From NCBI RefSeq assembly GCF_030272615.1, contig NC_081414.1:763411648-763475647 (forward strand): a DNA stretch of 64,000 nucleotides, written 5' to 3'. Positions within the stretch are counted from its first letter, which is position 1, and the number at the start of each line of letters is the position of its first letter. This DNA comes from Cryptomeria japonica (Eukaryota > Streptophyta > Pinopsida > Cupressales > Cupressaceae). Shown one piece after another: positions 11,745 to 22,350 of this stretch. The position numbers and the translations under genes are program-made. The notes beneath the pieces were generated by a model, which was not told the DNA's origin, searched no databases, and was given only the letters and a program-made list of their open reading frames with translations.

Positions 11745-12265
11745 ATTGATGATACTCATTTGTTCTTATTTATCTAATATATTTATGAATAAAGTATATT
11801 TTGATACAACCTTTGTTAATTTTATTATTATTCAAATAATTTTTAAATATTTTATTGATGTTTCAAATTATTCCATAAAAGCTTAAACCCTTAATTAAGT
11901 ATTTGATTTTATTATCATTATGGTTTGATAAGAATTCAACTAATATTTTGGCTTAATTATTGTTAGGGTTAGGGTCAGAATAAAGGTTATGAGTAATTTA
12001 ATTTTAATTATAAAAAAATTTAAACTATTTTAAAATGTCTATATTTAAAATTTATAGTAAAAATATCATTTCAAATAAAAGACTGTTTAAGCTATTTTAA
12101 AATGTCTTTATTTCTTTAGAAAAAAGTTTCAAGATAATTATTTCATAAAAAATATTGAAATAAGGAAATAAAATATTCATAAGAAAAGTACATAATAATA
12201 AAGATTATTTTAATATTTTATTAAAAATGATAATAAGTGCTATGAATGCATTATTGGAGAATGGT
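11745..12265 (+). repeat. AT-rich module within telomere-like array, copy 2
   Basis: Close match to the module at 10165-10690 over its whole length, including the embedded TTAGGG patch. It was amplified with the surrounding telomere-like sequence as one unit. Confidence 0.85.
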
Positions 12266-12840
12266 TACCTAATTAGATTTTGGATTTAGGATCTAAGGTT
12301 AGGGTTAGGGTTCCATTGTTTTTAGGGTTAAGATTTAGTGTTATTGTTATTATTATCTCTAGGGTTAGGGTTTATATCATGGGATTAGGATAAGGGTTAG
12401 GATTAGGATTTATGATTATGGTTAATTTGATGTTTAGGGGTATGGTTTATATCACAATGTTAGGGTTAGGGTTTATATTAAAGGGTTAGAGTTAGGGTTA
12501 AGGGTTAGGGTTAGGATTATAGTTAGGGCTTGTATCATTGTTAAGGTTAGGCTAATGGTTGGGATTTAGATTTATATGATGGTTAGGATTAAGGTTAGGG
12601 AAATGGTTAATATTATAGTTAGGCTTAGGATTTAGGGTTACATTTAGGATTGTCTCTAGGGTTAGAGTTTATATTTATAGTTATGGTTATGGTTTGGATT
12701 TATAGTTATGGTTTGCATCAATTTTAGGGTTAGGTTAATGGTTATGGTTAGGATTGTTGTAAGGGTTTACATCATTGTTAGAGTAAAGTTAATGGTTAGG
12801 TTTTTTATTTACGGTTAGGGTTAGGTTTACAATTGTTGTT

Positions 12841-13380
12841 AAATGAATCAAAAATTAGTTTTAGAATAAATTTAGAACTAAAATTTATATAACTTTAAAT
12901 GATTAGAGTGTGCTTAGTTTTAGAATAAATTTAAAACTAAAACTTATATAATTTCTATCAAACCCTAATGGTAATCAAACCCAAAAAATAATTAAGGGTT
13001 TAAACTTTTCTATATAATTTAAAAAATATAAATGAATAATGCATTAATAATACTTATTTATAAATTTAAAACTAAAACTTATATAACTTGAATTACAATA
13101 TTCTTTTAGTTGTGAAATTGAAAAATGTAATAAAATTTATCAAAATATATAAACAAAATTTCTACTCTACCATTTTTGTTTGTGCGTGAAAATCAATTTT
13201 CATTTTAAAATTAAAATAAATTTATTTTTTTATGTTGTTAAATGAATCAACAATTAGATTTAGAATAAATTTAAAACTAAAACTTATCTAACTTTCAATT
13301 AGAGTATTCTTTTATTGTAACATTGAAAAAACAAAGAAATTAATTTAGACATATAAAAAATCTTGCATTCCTTCTCCAAT
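12841..13380. repeat. AT-rich direct repeats
   Basis: The phrase TTTAGAATAAATTTAAAACT followed by AAAACTTATATAA recurs at about 12855, 12925, 13060 (shorter) and 13258, and AAATGAATCAA precedes two of them. No gene is visible. Confidence 0.75.
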
Positions 13381-13908
13381 GCACTAATATACAATTCAAA
13401 TGAGTTTATTCAAATTTAAAAGAAGCCATATTAACATCTCAATACTCAAGTGTAACATATACCAAAATATAAAATGAAAGACCCTAAATTAAATACAACA
13501 AAATCAAACATTATATAAAAACCAAATTCTAATACAACAATAGCCAAATGCACAAATCTACAATTCATATACTAAAAATCAAAATTCACAAATGCTAAAA
13601 ATCCCTCTGCAACCCCAATCCAATCTCCTACAATTTCCTCCAATTTTCCAACTCCAACTTCCTTCAAAACTTTCATGAACCATTGCACAAGCAACTCCTG
13701 TGAATGAAAACACATTTATCAGTTTCCTCCAATTTTCCAACTCCAACTTCCTCCAATTTTCCAACTCCAATCCAGAAGCCTCTGCTCCTAAAATTGTTTG
13801 AGAATAAAAAATTTCATGAACCGTTGCACAAGCAACTCCTATGAATGAAAACATATTAAGGTGCAAAATTGTTTGAGAATGAAAACTTTTATGAACCGTT
13901 GTTCAATC
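13381..13908. repeat. Short duplicated segments, no gene
   Basis: CCTCCAATTTTCCAACTCCA occurs three times (about 13629, 13727 and 13751). CATGAACC(A/G)TTGCACAAGCA occurs at about 13674 and 13815, each followed by ACTCCT(G/A)TGAATGAAAAC. The open frame on the minus strand (13579-13866) is built from these repeats and is not supported as a gene. Confidence 0.7.
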
Positions 13909-14275
13909 ATCATTAGATTGTTGCTAGGGATAACCTTAGGTTAGGGTTGATGTCAAGTTATAATTAAGGTTACTATTATGGAGATAATCTTGATGTTAGG
14001 ATTGAATTGAGATTTTGAGATAGTATTAGGATTTAATTAGGTTTCAATTAGGATTAATATTAATGTTCAGATTCAAATAATGTTATGATTAATGTAAAGA
14101 TATGATCCTAACCCGAATAAAAGTTATACCAACTAAACATAAAAAAAATAATGATTATTTAAAAAATATACATTAAATATATTTTATTTAATAAATTAAT
14201 ACATAATAATAATAAAAATCAACATGCATCATCCATGCAAGGAAATCAATCATATAGGAAAGATTATAAACAGAT
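13909..14275 (+). repeat. Dispersed repeat R, copy 2
   Basis: Matches 6347-6830 nearly end to end, including GGTTACTATTATGGAGATAA, GATATGATCCTAACCC and CAACATGCATCATCCATGCA. Similarity ends at about 14270, where a short GC-richer segment begins. Confidence 0.85.
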
Positions 14276-14529
14276 AGCCGTCTTTGATGGCAAACTAGAA
14301 CGTGGTTCGCGTCAGTCCGTATACCTCCCCAATCTGAAATAGATGCACTTTGTTATATATATAACATAGTAGTGGTCATGGTGCAACATGGAAGACATTA
14401 AATAGGTTAATATGTGATTATATATTATTTTATTATTAAATACAATTATATTAATATATAATATTATTGTTAAATTATAGCTATGATACTTAGTCATAAT
14501 TTTACTCTAATAATATATAATATAAAATA
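14276..14529. other. Unannotated junction segment
   Basis: A short GC-richer stretch (about 14276-14335, including GTGGTTCGCGTCAGTCCG) stands out in very AT-rich surroundings. It follows the end of repeat R copy 2. I tested it against a tRNA cloverleaf by eye and it does not fit. The rest is AT-rich with no gene. Confidence 0.4.
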
Positions 14530-16030
14530 TTAGGATCATGGTTAGGGTTAATTTTAGGTGTTGTGTTAATGTTAGGGTTAGTGTTGGGGTTGTGGTTAAA
14601 ATCAGTGTTCTAGGTTTTTGGGTAATCTAACCATATGATTATAATTAAATTAGGATTAGGGTTTAATCAAAGTTAGGATTAAATTTAGGGTTAGGGTTAA
14701 AGTTGTAGGTATGGTTTAATTCAAGGGTTAGGTCACAATAGATTTAAATTATGGTAGGATTAGATTTAGGGTTAAGGTTAGGCTACACTTATGGTTAATA
14801 TTGTAGGATAATACTTGTATTCAATTATATTTAGATTAGGTTAAAGGTTTAGTTAGATTAAATTAGGGTTAGGGTTAAGACTAGGTTAGAATTAAGGTAA
14901 CTAAAATAGGATAAATCTTGGGGTTATGTTTAGGGTTCAGATATGGTTCGACTTATAGTTTAATTAGCATTTTTATGCACAATTAGGGTACAGTTAACAT
15001 TAGGCTAGAGTTAAATTAGGGTTACTCGATAACTAGGGTTACTATTATAAGATAATTATTTGGTTCAATTATACTTAGACAAGGGTTAGTGTTAAAGTTA
15101 GCTTAAATTAGGGTTGATGTTTATGATATGTTATGAATAAAGTTACTATTATAAAGTAAATCTTTGGGTTATGGTTAAGGTTCAATTATGGTTTGAGTTA
15201 TAGTTTAATTAGCATTATTTCTGGAGAATAATTAGGGTTAGTGTTAATATTAGTCCAAGATTGGGGTTCAATTAGAGGAAAAATATTTGAGTTAGGGTTA
15301 ATTATAGTTAGGTTTTAATTATCGTTAGGGTTTGATTAAGGTAAGTGTTTAATTATAGTTAGGTTTTGATTATGGTTTAGTTTTAACTATAATACGGATA
15401 ACAATTCAAGTAGGGTTACAATTGGTGTTATGATTCAATTGCATTGAGATTAGGGATAACTTAAGATTATAATTGAATTAGGATAGGGTTTGGGGTAGAA
15501 TTCAACTAGGATTAGGTTTCAATTACAATTACAATAAGGTTTACGGCTAGGGTTAAATTATAGTTAGATTAGTGTTCAAGTTGTCGTTATGGTTTAATTA
15601 TAGGCTTAGATTTTAGTTTATCATTATCTTATAATAGTTAGATTTCAATTAGAGTAATATTAGTTTTATTACTATTGTAGGATATATGTTGGGTTAGATT
15701 TAGGATTCGAATATCTTTCAAGTTATAGTTTTATTAGCGATATCACTCAAGAATAATTAGGATTAGGGTTAATATTAGGTTAGGTTTGGGGTTCAATTAG
15801 AAGGAAACATTTGAGTTATGAAAAATGTTATAGTTAATTATAATTAAGGTTTCATTATTGAAGTGTTTAATTATAGTGATGATTTGATTATGATTATGAT
15901 TTAATTCTAATATGCATTAGAGCTCAATTAGAGTTAAAATTATGGCTATGATTCAATTACATTATGGTTAGGATCAAATTAGGATTAAAGTTCAATAAGA
16001 ATTAGGGTTTGAGCTAAAATTCAATTAGGA
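14530..16030 (+). repeat. Interstitial telomere-like satellite, block 2
   Basis: Looser than block 1: TTAGGGTT is mixed with TTCAATTA, GATTAGGGTT and AATTAGGGTT phrases. The G-rich strand is again on plus. The composition resembles 19260-20030 and 59095-59825. No gene is visible. Confidence 0.8.
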
Positions 16031-16761
16031 TCTCTTGTAAGACAGGATCACTGCTCAAAATCTATGAGATAGACATATTTATGAAAAGCACAAAAATATA
16101 TTGCGTTTTCTTCCAAATACCACAAACTTTAAATGTCCAACTTTATAATATTTAAATTAGTAATTCTATTAATAGGTTGAATTGACACCATCATTAATAT
16201 CATTTATAATTAATTTATATCAAATATATGAAACAAAATATTGATAAAATAGAATAGATCTAGTAACCCATTTATAACACTATCAATAATTTGATTTCAA
16301 TGGTTATCAAGAATAATTTATTTGAGTATATCATCTGTATTTTCAATTATTAATAGGTATTGACTCCATTGTATTGTAATCCATCTTTTATGGTATTCTA
16401 TTTGATTTCATATAATACACTTAAAAAATATCTCTAGAAAACTTTAAATATCGACCCATCAAAGGTAAGTATGACTTAAAAAAAAATCTGTAACACGCAC
16501 TTAAATCTTGTACTCTTTTATGTGCAAGATATAATAGTTAAATGGTTAGAGTTCTAATTAAAAAAAGTGGGATAGGCTTGTACCATTATAGAGTATTATA
16601 TAACTACATAAAAATGCCACCTAGGGTCCATGAGGAGGGTGCACCTAGCATAAAATAGACCTAGAAAATAGAGAACAACCAAAAACCACTAACACAATAA
16701 AACCAACCAACCACCAAAGGCAAAAATGGATGGCCTACTAGGTAGAGCCATTAGCTTCCTG

Positions 16762-18560
16762 CTAATCTTTACATAGGCTAAGAAGTTTGTCAAAGAAGGA
16801 ATTATTTTTGTTTGAATATTTAACATAATTAGGGGTACCAAGATCTAGGGTTTCCTTTACCATGGAATCTAGGGGCTCCAATGTAGAAGGAGATAGAGCA
16901 TGCCACTTACGCTTGTCTCTCCTCCTATTGATTTCATCTTGTATAGCTTTGAGAGAGGCTGAATTTTTTAGAACCATATCCTGAGTTTGTTTTTGCTTTT
17001 CCTCAATATTTCCCATTAGGAGCTCCTAGTTCGCTTTTAGTTCTAGAATAATTTTGTTCTCATTTTTCTGCATCACCTTCTTAGAGAGATCATTCAATCT
17101 ACCCTCCACTTTTTCCGAATTATCCAGCTTCTTGGTCATAACACTTGCCACTTCCAAAACATGTTCATCTATAAAATCAATAATCCGTTTATCTGCTCTC
17201 AGGTCCTCTCCTTGGCAATTTCCTTTAGTCTATTAAATTTGGTAATTGCTACATCAGACTGTGATAGAAGCCATTTGATATCCATTTCCTATCTTTCCAC
17301 ATTCTTCTCTAGTTTGAAAATCATAGTTTGAGAATCTATGGGGACATTTTAGGGTCAGATGGCTCTTGATTAGAGGGAAATGGGGCCATCTCCTCAAACG
17401 TGGTTGGAGACCACTTAGATTATGAATCTAAAAAAGATTCATAGTCCTCTACCTCCTCCTCTTCACTTTATTCTAACATCTTGAATTTTTTTGGGGGGTG
17501 AGGTAGTAGAGGTATTTTCCTTCACCTCTTTTATAGGGTCAACACAATTGGGGACAAGTTTGGGCTTTGAAGTAGAATGAATGGCTAAGGTTCTTTTAGC
17601 CATAGGTGCCCTAGAGATCTTAATTACTATATTTGGGTCTAGTAGGGGATTAGAGGGCTTAGAAAGGGACAAACCTAAAGGGGTTAGAGGGAGATGAAAA
17701 TTGTATAGCCTAAGGATTAAACCATGATGAAAGGGTAGGCAGTTCTTTGACTTAGCTCTAGAAAAAAAGTGGGATAATAATGAGCGTACTCAGAAAGAAA
17801 AGTTCATGTGGATTCCATACCATAGGTCGTTTAACGTAGGAAATATCTACATGTTAAACCTCTTATAACAACTATCGAGGGTGAATAATTTCATTAAATA
17901 AGGATTGCATCCTTCTATTTTCTAGGGAGCTCTTCTCTATTGTAATCGCTTTGTAGCTTTGACACTCCCTCACCCTCCTTGAATAATTGCTTGAATCCTT
18001 CTATATATGAGCCTTTTGACTTCTTAGGAAAAGTAATTCCATCTTGTGGGAGTCTCGTAATGTCTGTAATCAACTCCAATGTAACTTTTAATATGACATT
18101 ACTAATATACACCTCTCCCTTATGCTAGGCCTCCAAAAAGTTTTTTCAGAGCTCATGGTCGAAACCCTGCATACTCTCCACATAACTTTCTCAATCATTC
18201 AAGTTATAATTTTTTTCCATCGCTTTGGTTTGCACTTGAATTCATCATAGTTATAGAGTTCAACTTGGATTAAGTCCTCCCCCACCCCACAATTTCAATC
18301 ACTGGGAACTTCTTAATAGAAATTAGGTGGGTGAAGAAAAAACTAATAGTTTGGTTGTCACAACACTTACAAGGAGAAATGACATTGATACTCAAAAATG
18401 ACTTGCCAAAAGGGAGGCTAGGATAAAAAAGGAAAACTTTGAATTGTAACTCATCATTATACTTTATGTCTGTGTATATTGCTGCACTAACCAAATCCAG
18501 AAGATCACAAGAATTAGTCCAAATTTTTAAATTCTCAAAAAATAGACCTAAGGAAACTAG
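16762..18560 (-). pseudogene. Unrecognised ORF downstream of LINE RNase H, copy A1
   Basis: I do not recognise this family. Reading the minus strand, it runs from YNDELQFKVFLFYPSLPFGK (about 18455) through ITRLPQDGITFPKKSKGSYI (about 18050), a KLQSDYNREELPRK block, PFHHGLILRLYNFHLPL (about 17710), a Pro/Ser- and acid-rich linker, and a C-terminal Glu/Lys/Gln-rich, probably coiled-coil segment ending SLCKD* at 16762. It is broken by stops and frame changes. Three copies exist in the window; the others are at 56487-58215 and 61511-63260. A Gag-like structural role is possible from the coiled coil and retroelement context, but this is inference. Confidence 0.6.
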
Positions 18561-19250
18561 GTTGTCAACAACTTTGTTACCCTCCCTCCTCATGTGAATG
18601 ATGTTGATGCGACCAAAGATACGAATGAGAGATTTTCAATTTTCCACCAACCCTTGGCAATTTCAATTCGAAGAGGCTTCATTTTGTAGGAGAAGGATTA
18701 TGTTTCTTGAAATTCACCTTCAATAATAATACAATTATAAAGACATTTCCTTTGTGGTCTATGACAACTCCACCCCGACCTATTGAAGTTAGGTTCCCTT
18801 TGGACAAGCTGTCAAAGTTTATCTTTAGCCAGCCAGAATGGAGCAGGGTACATCCAATGGGGGGGTATAAATATAGATAGAGAGCTGGATAATCCCTATG
18901 AATTCGCAATATGCTAATCTAGATTGGATGGGAGATAAGATTGTGTGCTTTTTGCAAGGCTTGTCAAGTTATCTTTAACATTAGAATTAATGGGAGTGAC
19001 AAGAACATATGAGAAACACCTGCTATCCTTGAAGATTATGTTATTTCTTTCTTTCCATAGACACCATGTAGAATGGAAGAAATCCTACCACCTTAGCTCT
19101 TAAATAAAGGGATGGCTTGAAGGGGGTGCCAACTGGAAACACATTCCTTCAACTCTCTAGGCCAAATCCAATTTATTAAAAATAGATTAGAGATGTTTGG
19201 TCTGATAGTCCATGAGAAATCATAGTGAAACATGTTGTGATTGATGCTTT
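18561..19250 (-). pseudogene. LINE ORF2 C-terminal remnant (RT tail and RNase H), copy A1
   Basis: Minus-strand fragments in order: LWKERNNIIFKDSRC (about 19050), typical of the tail after the RT zinc-binding region of plant LINEs; GWLKINFDSLSKGN (about 18825) with GRGGVVIDHKGNV, the first strand and catalytic Asp of an RNase H (RVT_3-like) domain; then HMRREGNKVVDNLVSLGL (about 18590), the RNase H C-terminus. The central part of RNase H seen in copy A2 is missing here. Upstream it stops abruptly at a telomere-like block, so it is 5'-truncated. Confidence 0.75.
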
Positions 19251-19259
19251 CTTATTATT

Positions 19260-20029
19260 TCCTTTATAGTTATGGCTATAGCTAATTATAGTTAATTAGA
19301 TTAAGGGTTCAATTATGGATAAGTTTGGATTATGGTAAGGGATTAATTACTATTAAGGCTAATATTAGAGTTTAATCAGGGTTTGGATTCAGTTAGGTTA
19401 GGGTTAGGGCTTAGTTAGGGTTAGACTTCAATTACTGTTAGTGTTAGGGATAACATTTAGTTAGGAGAAGGGTTCGATTAGGGTTAGGTTTAGGTCTAGG
19501 GTTTAATTATTTTTTAGATTATGGTTAGGTTTAAATTGAGATTAGGGTCAAGGTTAAGTTTCTAGATTAGGCTTAAGCTTAGGTATGTGTATGGTTTCTA
19601 TTTAAGGAAAATCCTTAGGGATAGGGTTTAATTAAAATTAGTTTTAGGGTTAGGGCTACGATTTGATTAGGATAGGGTTAGTATTACAATTCAATTAGGG
19701 TTAAAATTAAGAATATATTTGGTGTCACCACTTAAATATGTTTATTCTTTAAGGAAAAGATATTGTGTTAGGGTTAGGATTCTATAATAAATCTTAGGTT
19801 TGAGGTTATGGTTAATGTTTAATTAGGGTTAATGTTCGTAGTTAGTAAGAGTTAGGGTTAAATTATGGGTTATATTAACATAAAGGTTGAATTAGGGTTA
19901 GGGTTCTGTCAGGTTTAGATTATGGATAAGTTCAAGGTTAGTTTGGGTTTAGGATTAAGGCTATGCTATTGGTAGGGTTCAGCTTCAAGATGGGGTTTAA
20001 TTGGTGTAATTTAGTGAATATTAGGGTTA
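19260..20029 (+). repeat. Interstitial telomere-like satellite, block 3
   Basis: Degenerate TTAGGGTTAGGG with AATTAGGGTT phrases, G-rich strand on plus. It lies between LINE remains pointing left (minus) and LINE remains pointing right (plus). Homologous to 59095-59825. Confidence 0.8.
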
Positions 20030-20560
20030 AGTTTTCATTAGGGTTAAATTACGGTTAGATTGTTGTTAGCTTTGATATTAGGTTAGGGTTGAAGTTAAGA
20101 TACAATTAAAATTACTATTCTAGGTATAATATTTGCGTTAGGATTGAATTGGGATTTGAGATAGTATTACAATTCAATCAAGATTCATTTAGGGTTAAGG
20201 TTAATGTTAAGATTCAAATAGGGTTAGGGTTAATGTTAATGTCCAATGTTGACCTAAATAAATATTATATCAATTTAACATAGAGAAAATAATGATTTAA
20301 AAAAAATATACATTAAATATACATTTTTTAATACTCAAAAAATTTAGGCTAGAGAATCTAAAATAAAAGATTACCTCCTATGTAGGACTTTAACATGGGT
20401 TATGCCGAAATAACTTATTGCCTAATTTATCATGAGACCTAATAAGTGGACATCCAATATATTTTATTTTAATTTAATACATTGTAATAGAAACCAAAAG
20501 GTAGAAAAAACTATATGTATCATATAGGTAAGACTATAATAAAATCATATGCTCAACTGA
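20030..20560 (+). repeat. Dispersed repeat R, copy 3
   Basis: Matches 59825-60330 closely, and 6347-6830 and 13909-14275 more distantly. Landmarks are GTTAGGATTGAATTGGGATT, AAATATACATTAAATATA and CATGAGACCTAATA. Confidence 0.8.
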
Positions 20561-20939
20561 AATTTACTTTTAAATACTATTGTATAATAATTAATCTTTA
20601 ATCTTAATAGAAAACTAACAGTAATAACCATAAGCATAACCCTAATTATAATAATAACTACAATGTTACAAGTAATTTTAACACAAATGTTAATTTTAAT
20701 CTAAATCATAACAATCATCTTAATTCTAATTTCATGATTTATTCTACAAAATTATAATGCTAAATATACTATGTAACATTTTATGGTTTGTTGACTTTTA
20801 GATCTAAGTAGCACATTTCATTCAACTATAAGTAATAATAAAATAACAAAGATAAAAAAGAATTGGAATAAAATAACTGGAATTGAGAGTTCAAATCATG
20901 TTATGATGTTATCCTCTTTGATCCGTCACAAATATAGAA
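20561..20939. other. AT-rich spacer
   Basis: Contains CCATAAGCATAACCCTAATT and other short C-rich telomere-like bits in inverted sense, otherwise A/T-rich. No gene is visible. Homologous to 60331-60640. Confidence 0.6.
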
Positions 20940-22350
20940 GAAGGGGTCAAATTTTTAAATCTCTCCTACGAGGTGACGGAAAAGCTAAACACATTGGCTA
21001 CAATTTCATATAAAAAAGTTCCACAAGTAGTCTCAAATGTAGACAATACTTCTCTCTCTCACCAGTTATTCATCGACGACACTATCCTATATGGACAATC
21101 TACATCATAAGAGGCCAAAATTATTAAACAAGTGCTTTGTGATTATTGCACTGCCTCTAGTCAACAAATAAATAAAGAAAAATCGAATATTTATTTCCTC
21201 AATATGAGCCCTCAAATGCAGCATCAGACCGTAACCCTTCTAGGTTTTCGAACAGACAAACTACCAACCACCTATCAATGGCAGGAAGCCTGACGACAAT
21301 TAAATCCAAATGGTATGCCATAGAAAATCAAGTCAACAGCGAAAGTTCCTATGGAATGGTGCCAATGATAAATATAGAATCCCTCTGCTACTATGGGATA
21401 TACTCAAGATGCTCAAGGAAGTTGGTGGCGCAGGTATCAGAGACATTCATATCTAAAACTGCGCATTGAGAGCCAAATTAGATTGGTTGATGTACAAAGA
21501 ATCCAATGCTCTATGGAGCCAACTCCTCCAACACAAATATCTAGACAGTGAAAAGCCAGAAATAATACTAATTTTAGCAAATCCACCAAATTGTCCTGCA
21601 ATTTAGAATTTAATGGTTAAACGTCTTTACCTCATCACCGACCATTTATCATAGAAAATTTTATATAGACAGAGGGACGCCTTCTGGACAGACTCTTGTA
21701 ACGGATATCGATGGTTTGGCAGAGGTCCAAGATGTGGTCATCCCTATATATGGAGAGAAGCTTCAAGACAATATGATAATTAGTTGGGACGAAAGGATGG
21801 CCAGCTTCAAATTCTCTTGAATGAAATTATCAGACACCATGTGGTTATTAGAAAATGGCTAAATCTGGAAATTGCTCACCAAAGATGGGATATGAGATAT
21901 CATAGAGAAATCGAAAGATGCTCATAGCTATCAGAATTATGCTGGAATACCAATATTCTTGCTAAAGAAGGCTCCTTCCCGTGGATAGCAATACATAATA
22001 AGATCTTGACAGGACAAATATTGATGAGGCTTGGCTTCATGGGTCCCTTTCGATGCCCTCTTTGCAATCAACATGACGAAGATGTAAATTATATTCTAGT
22101 GCAATGTGAAATGATACAAACATGTTGGAGGCTCTTCTGTAGCAAACTCAATTGGTAAGGACCTTTACTGAGTACAGAGAAAGAGATATTTACCAATTGG
22201 CCACCTTTAAATAATGGATCACAGTCGGTAGGCCTTTGGTATGCAACACTAGCCATGATCATATGGCAACTTTGGAGGGAAATAAATAAGCGAATTTTTA
22301 AAGACAACGTTACTCCAATTGCCACCATACTAAACAAGATAGGATGGAAA
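20940..22350 (+). pseudogene. LINE ORF2 remnant: RT catalytic region tail and zinc-binding domain
   Basis: Plus-strand frames carry LFIDDTILYG (about 21070), the RT catalytic Asp-Asp motif in the LINE form, then LCDYCTASSQQINKEKSN, the usual following helix. WNGANDKYRIPLLLWD and GGAGIRDIHI follow (about 21350-21460), then a zf-RVT-like region with FPWIAIHNKILTGQ and FRCPLCNQHDED (about 21980-22085) and IIWQLWREINKRIFKDN (about 22258). Stops and frameshifts are present. The N-terminal RT and endonuclease are absent; compared with 60690-61510 the RT core has been deleted, joining sequence near 21050 directly to the FIDD motif. It belongs to plant L1-type non-LTR elements. Confidence 0.8.

Larger units (their letters stand above)
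6290..12840 (+). repeat. Interstitial telomere-like satellite, block 1
   Basis: Dominated by TTAGGG and one-base variants (TTAGGA, TTAAGG, TTATGG), G-rich strand always on the plus strand. It is not a simple array: phrases such as TTTACATCATTGTTAGGG, TTTATATCATGG and GGATTATAGTTAGGG recur in fixed order, giving a unit of a few hundred bp. AT-rich modules interrupt it at 10165-10690 and 11745-12265. Runs without a stop here, in either strand, are repeat artefacts and not genes. 6290-7020 is a looser transition zone. Confidence 0.9.
9141..12840 (+). repeat. Higher-order tandem unit of about 1.55-1.58 kb
   Basis: Matching stretches lie at about 9141, 10691 and 12266: a GGTTTTGGATTTAGGG-like opening, then GTTAGGGTTAGGATTT and TATATCATGGGATTAGGA. 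Likewise 9721 matches 11261, and the AT-rich 10165-10690 matches 11745-12265. The third copy stops at about 12840. An earlier partial copy of the opening lies at about 8311. Confidence 0.85.
16190..20980. repeat. Segment A1, duplicated at 55874-60720
   Basis: Collinear with 55874-60720 in the same orientation: a shared AT-rich edge (AATTTATATCAAATAT), the minus-strand unknown ORF, LINE RNase H remains, a telomere-like block, repeat R and the start of a plus-strand LINE remnant. By eye the copies are similar throughout but clearly diverged, with indels. A1 has no gypsy LTR at its left edge, unlike A2. Confidence 0.85.

Noticed and set aside
14276-14335. Possible tRNA or small RNA
   Set aside because: No cloverleaf: no paired acceptor stem and no properly placed T arm.
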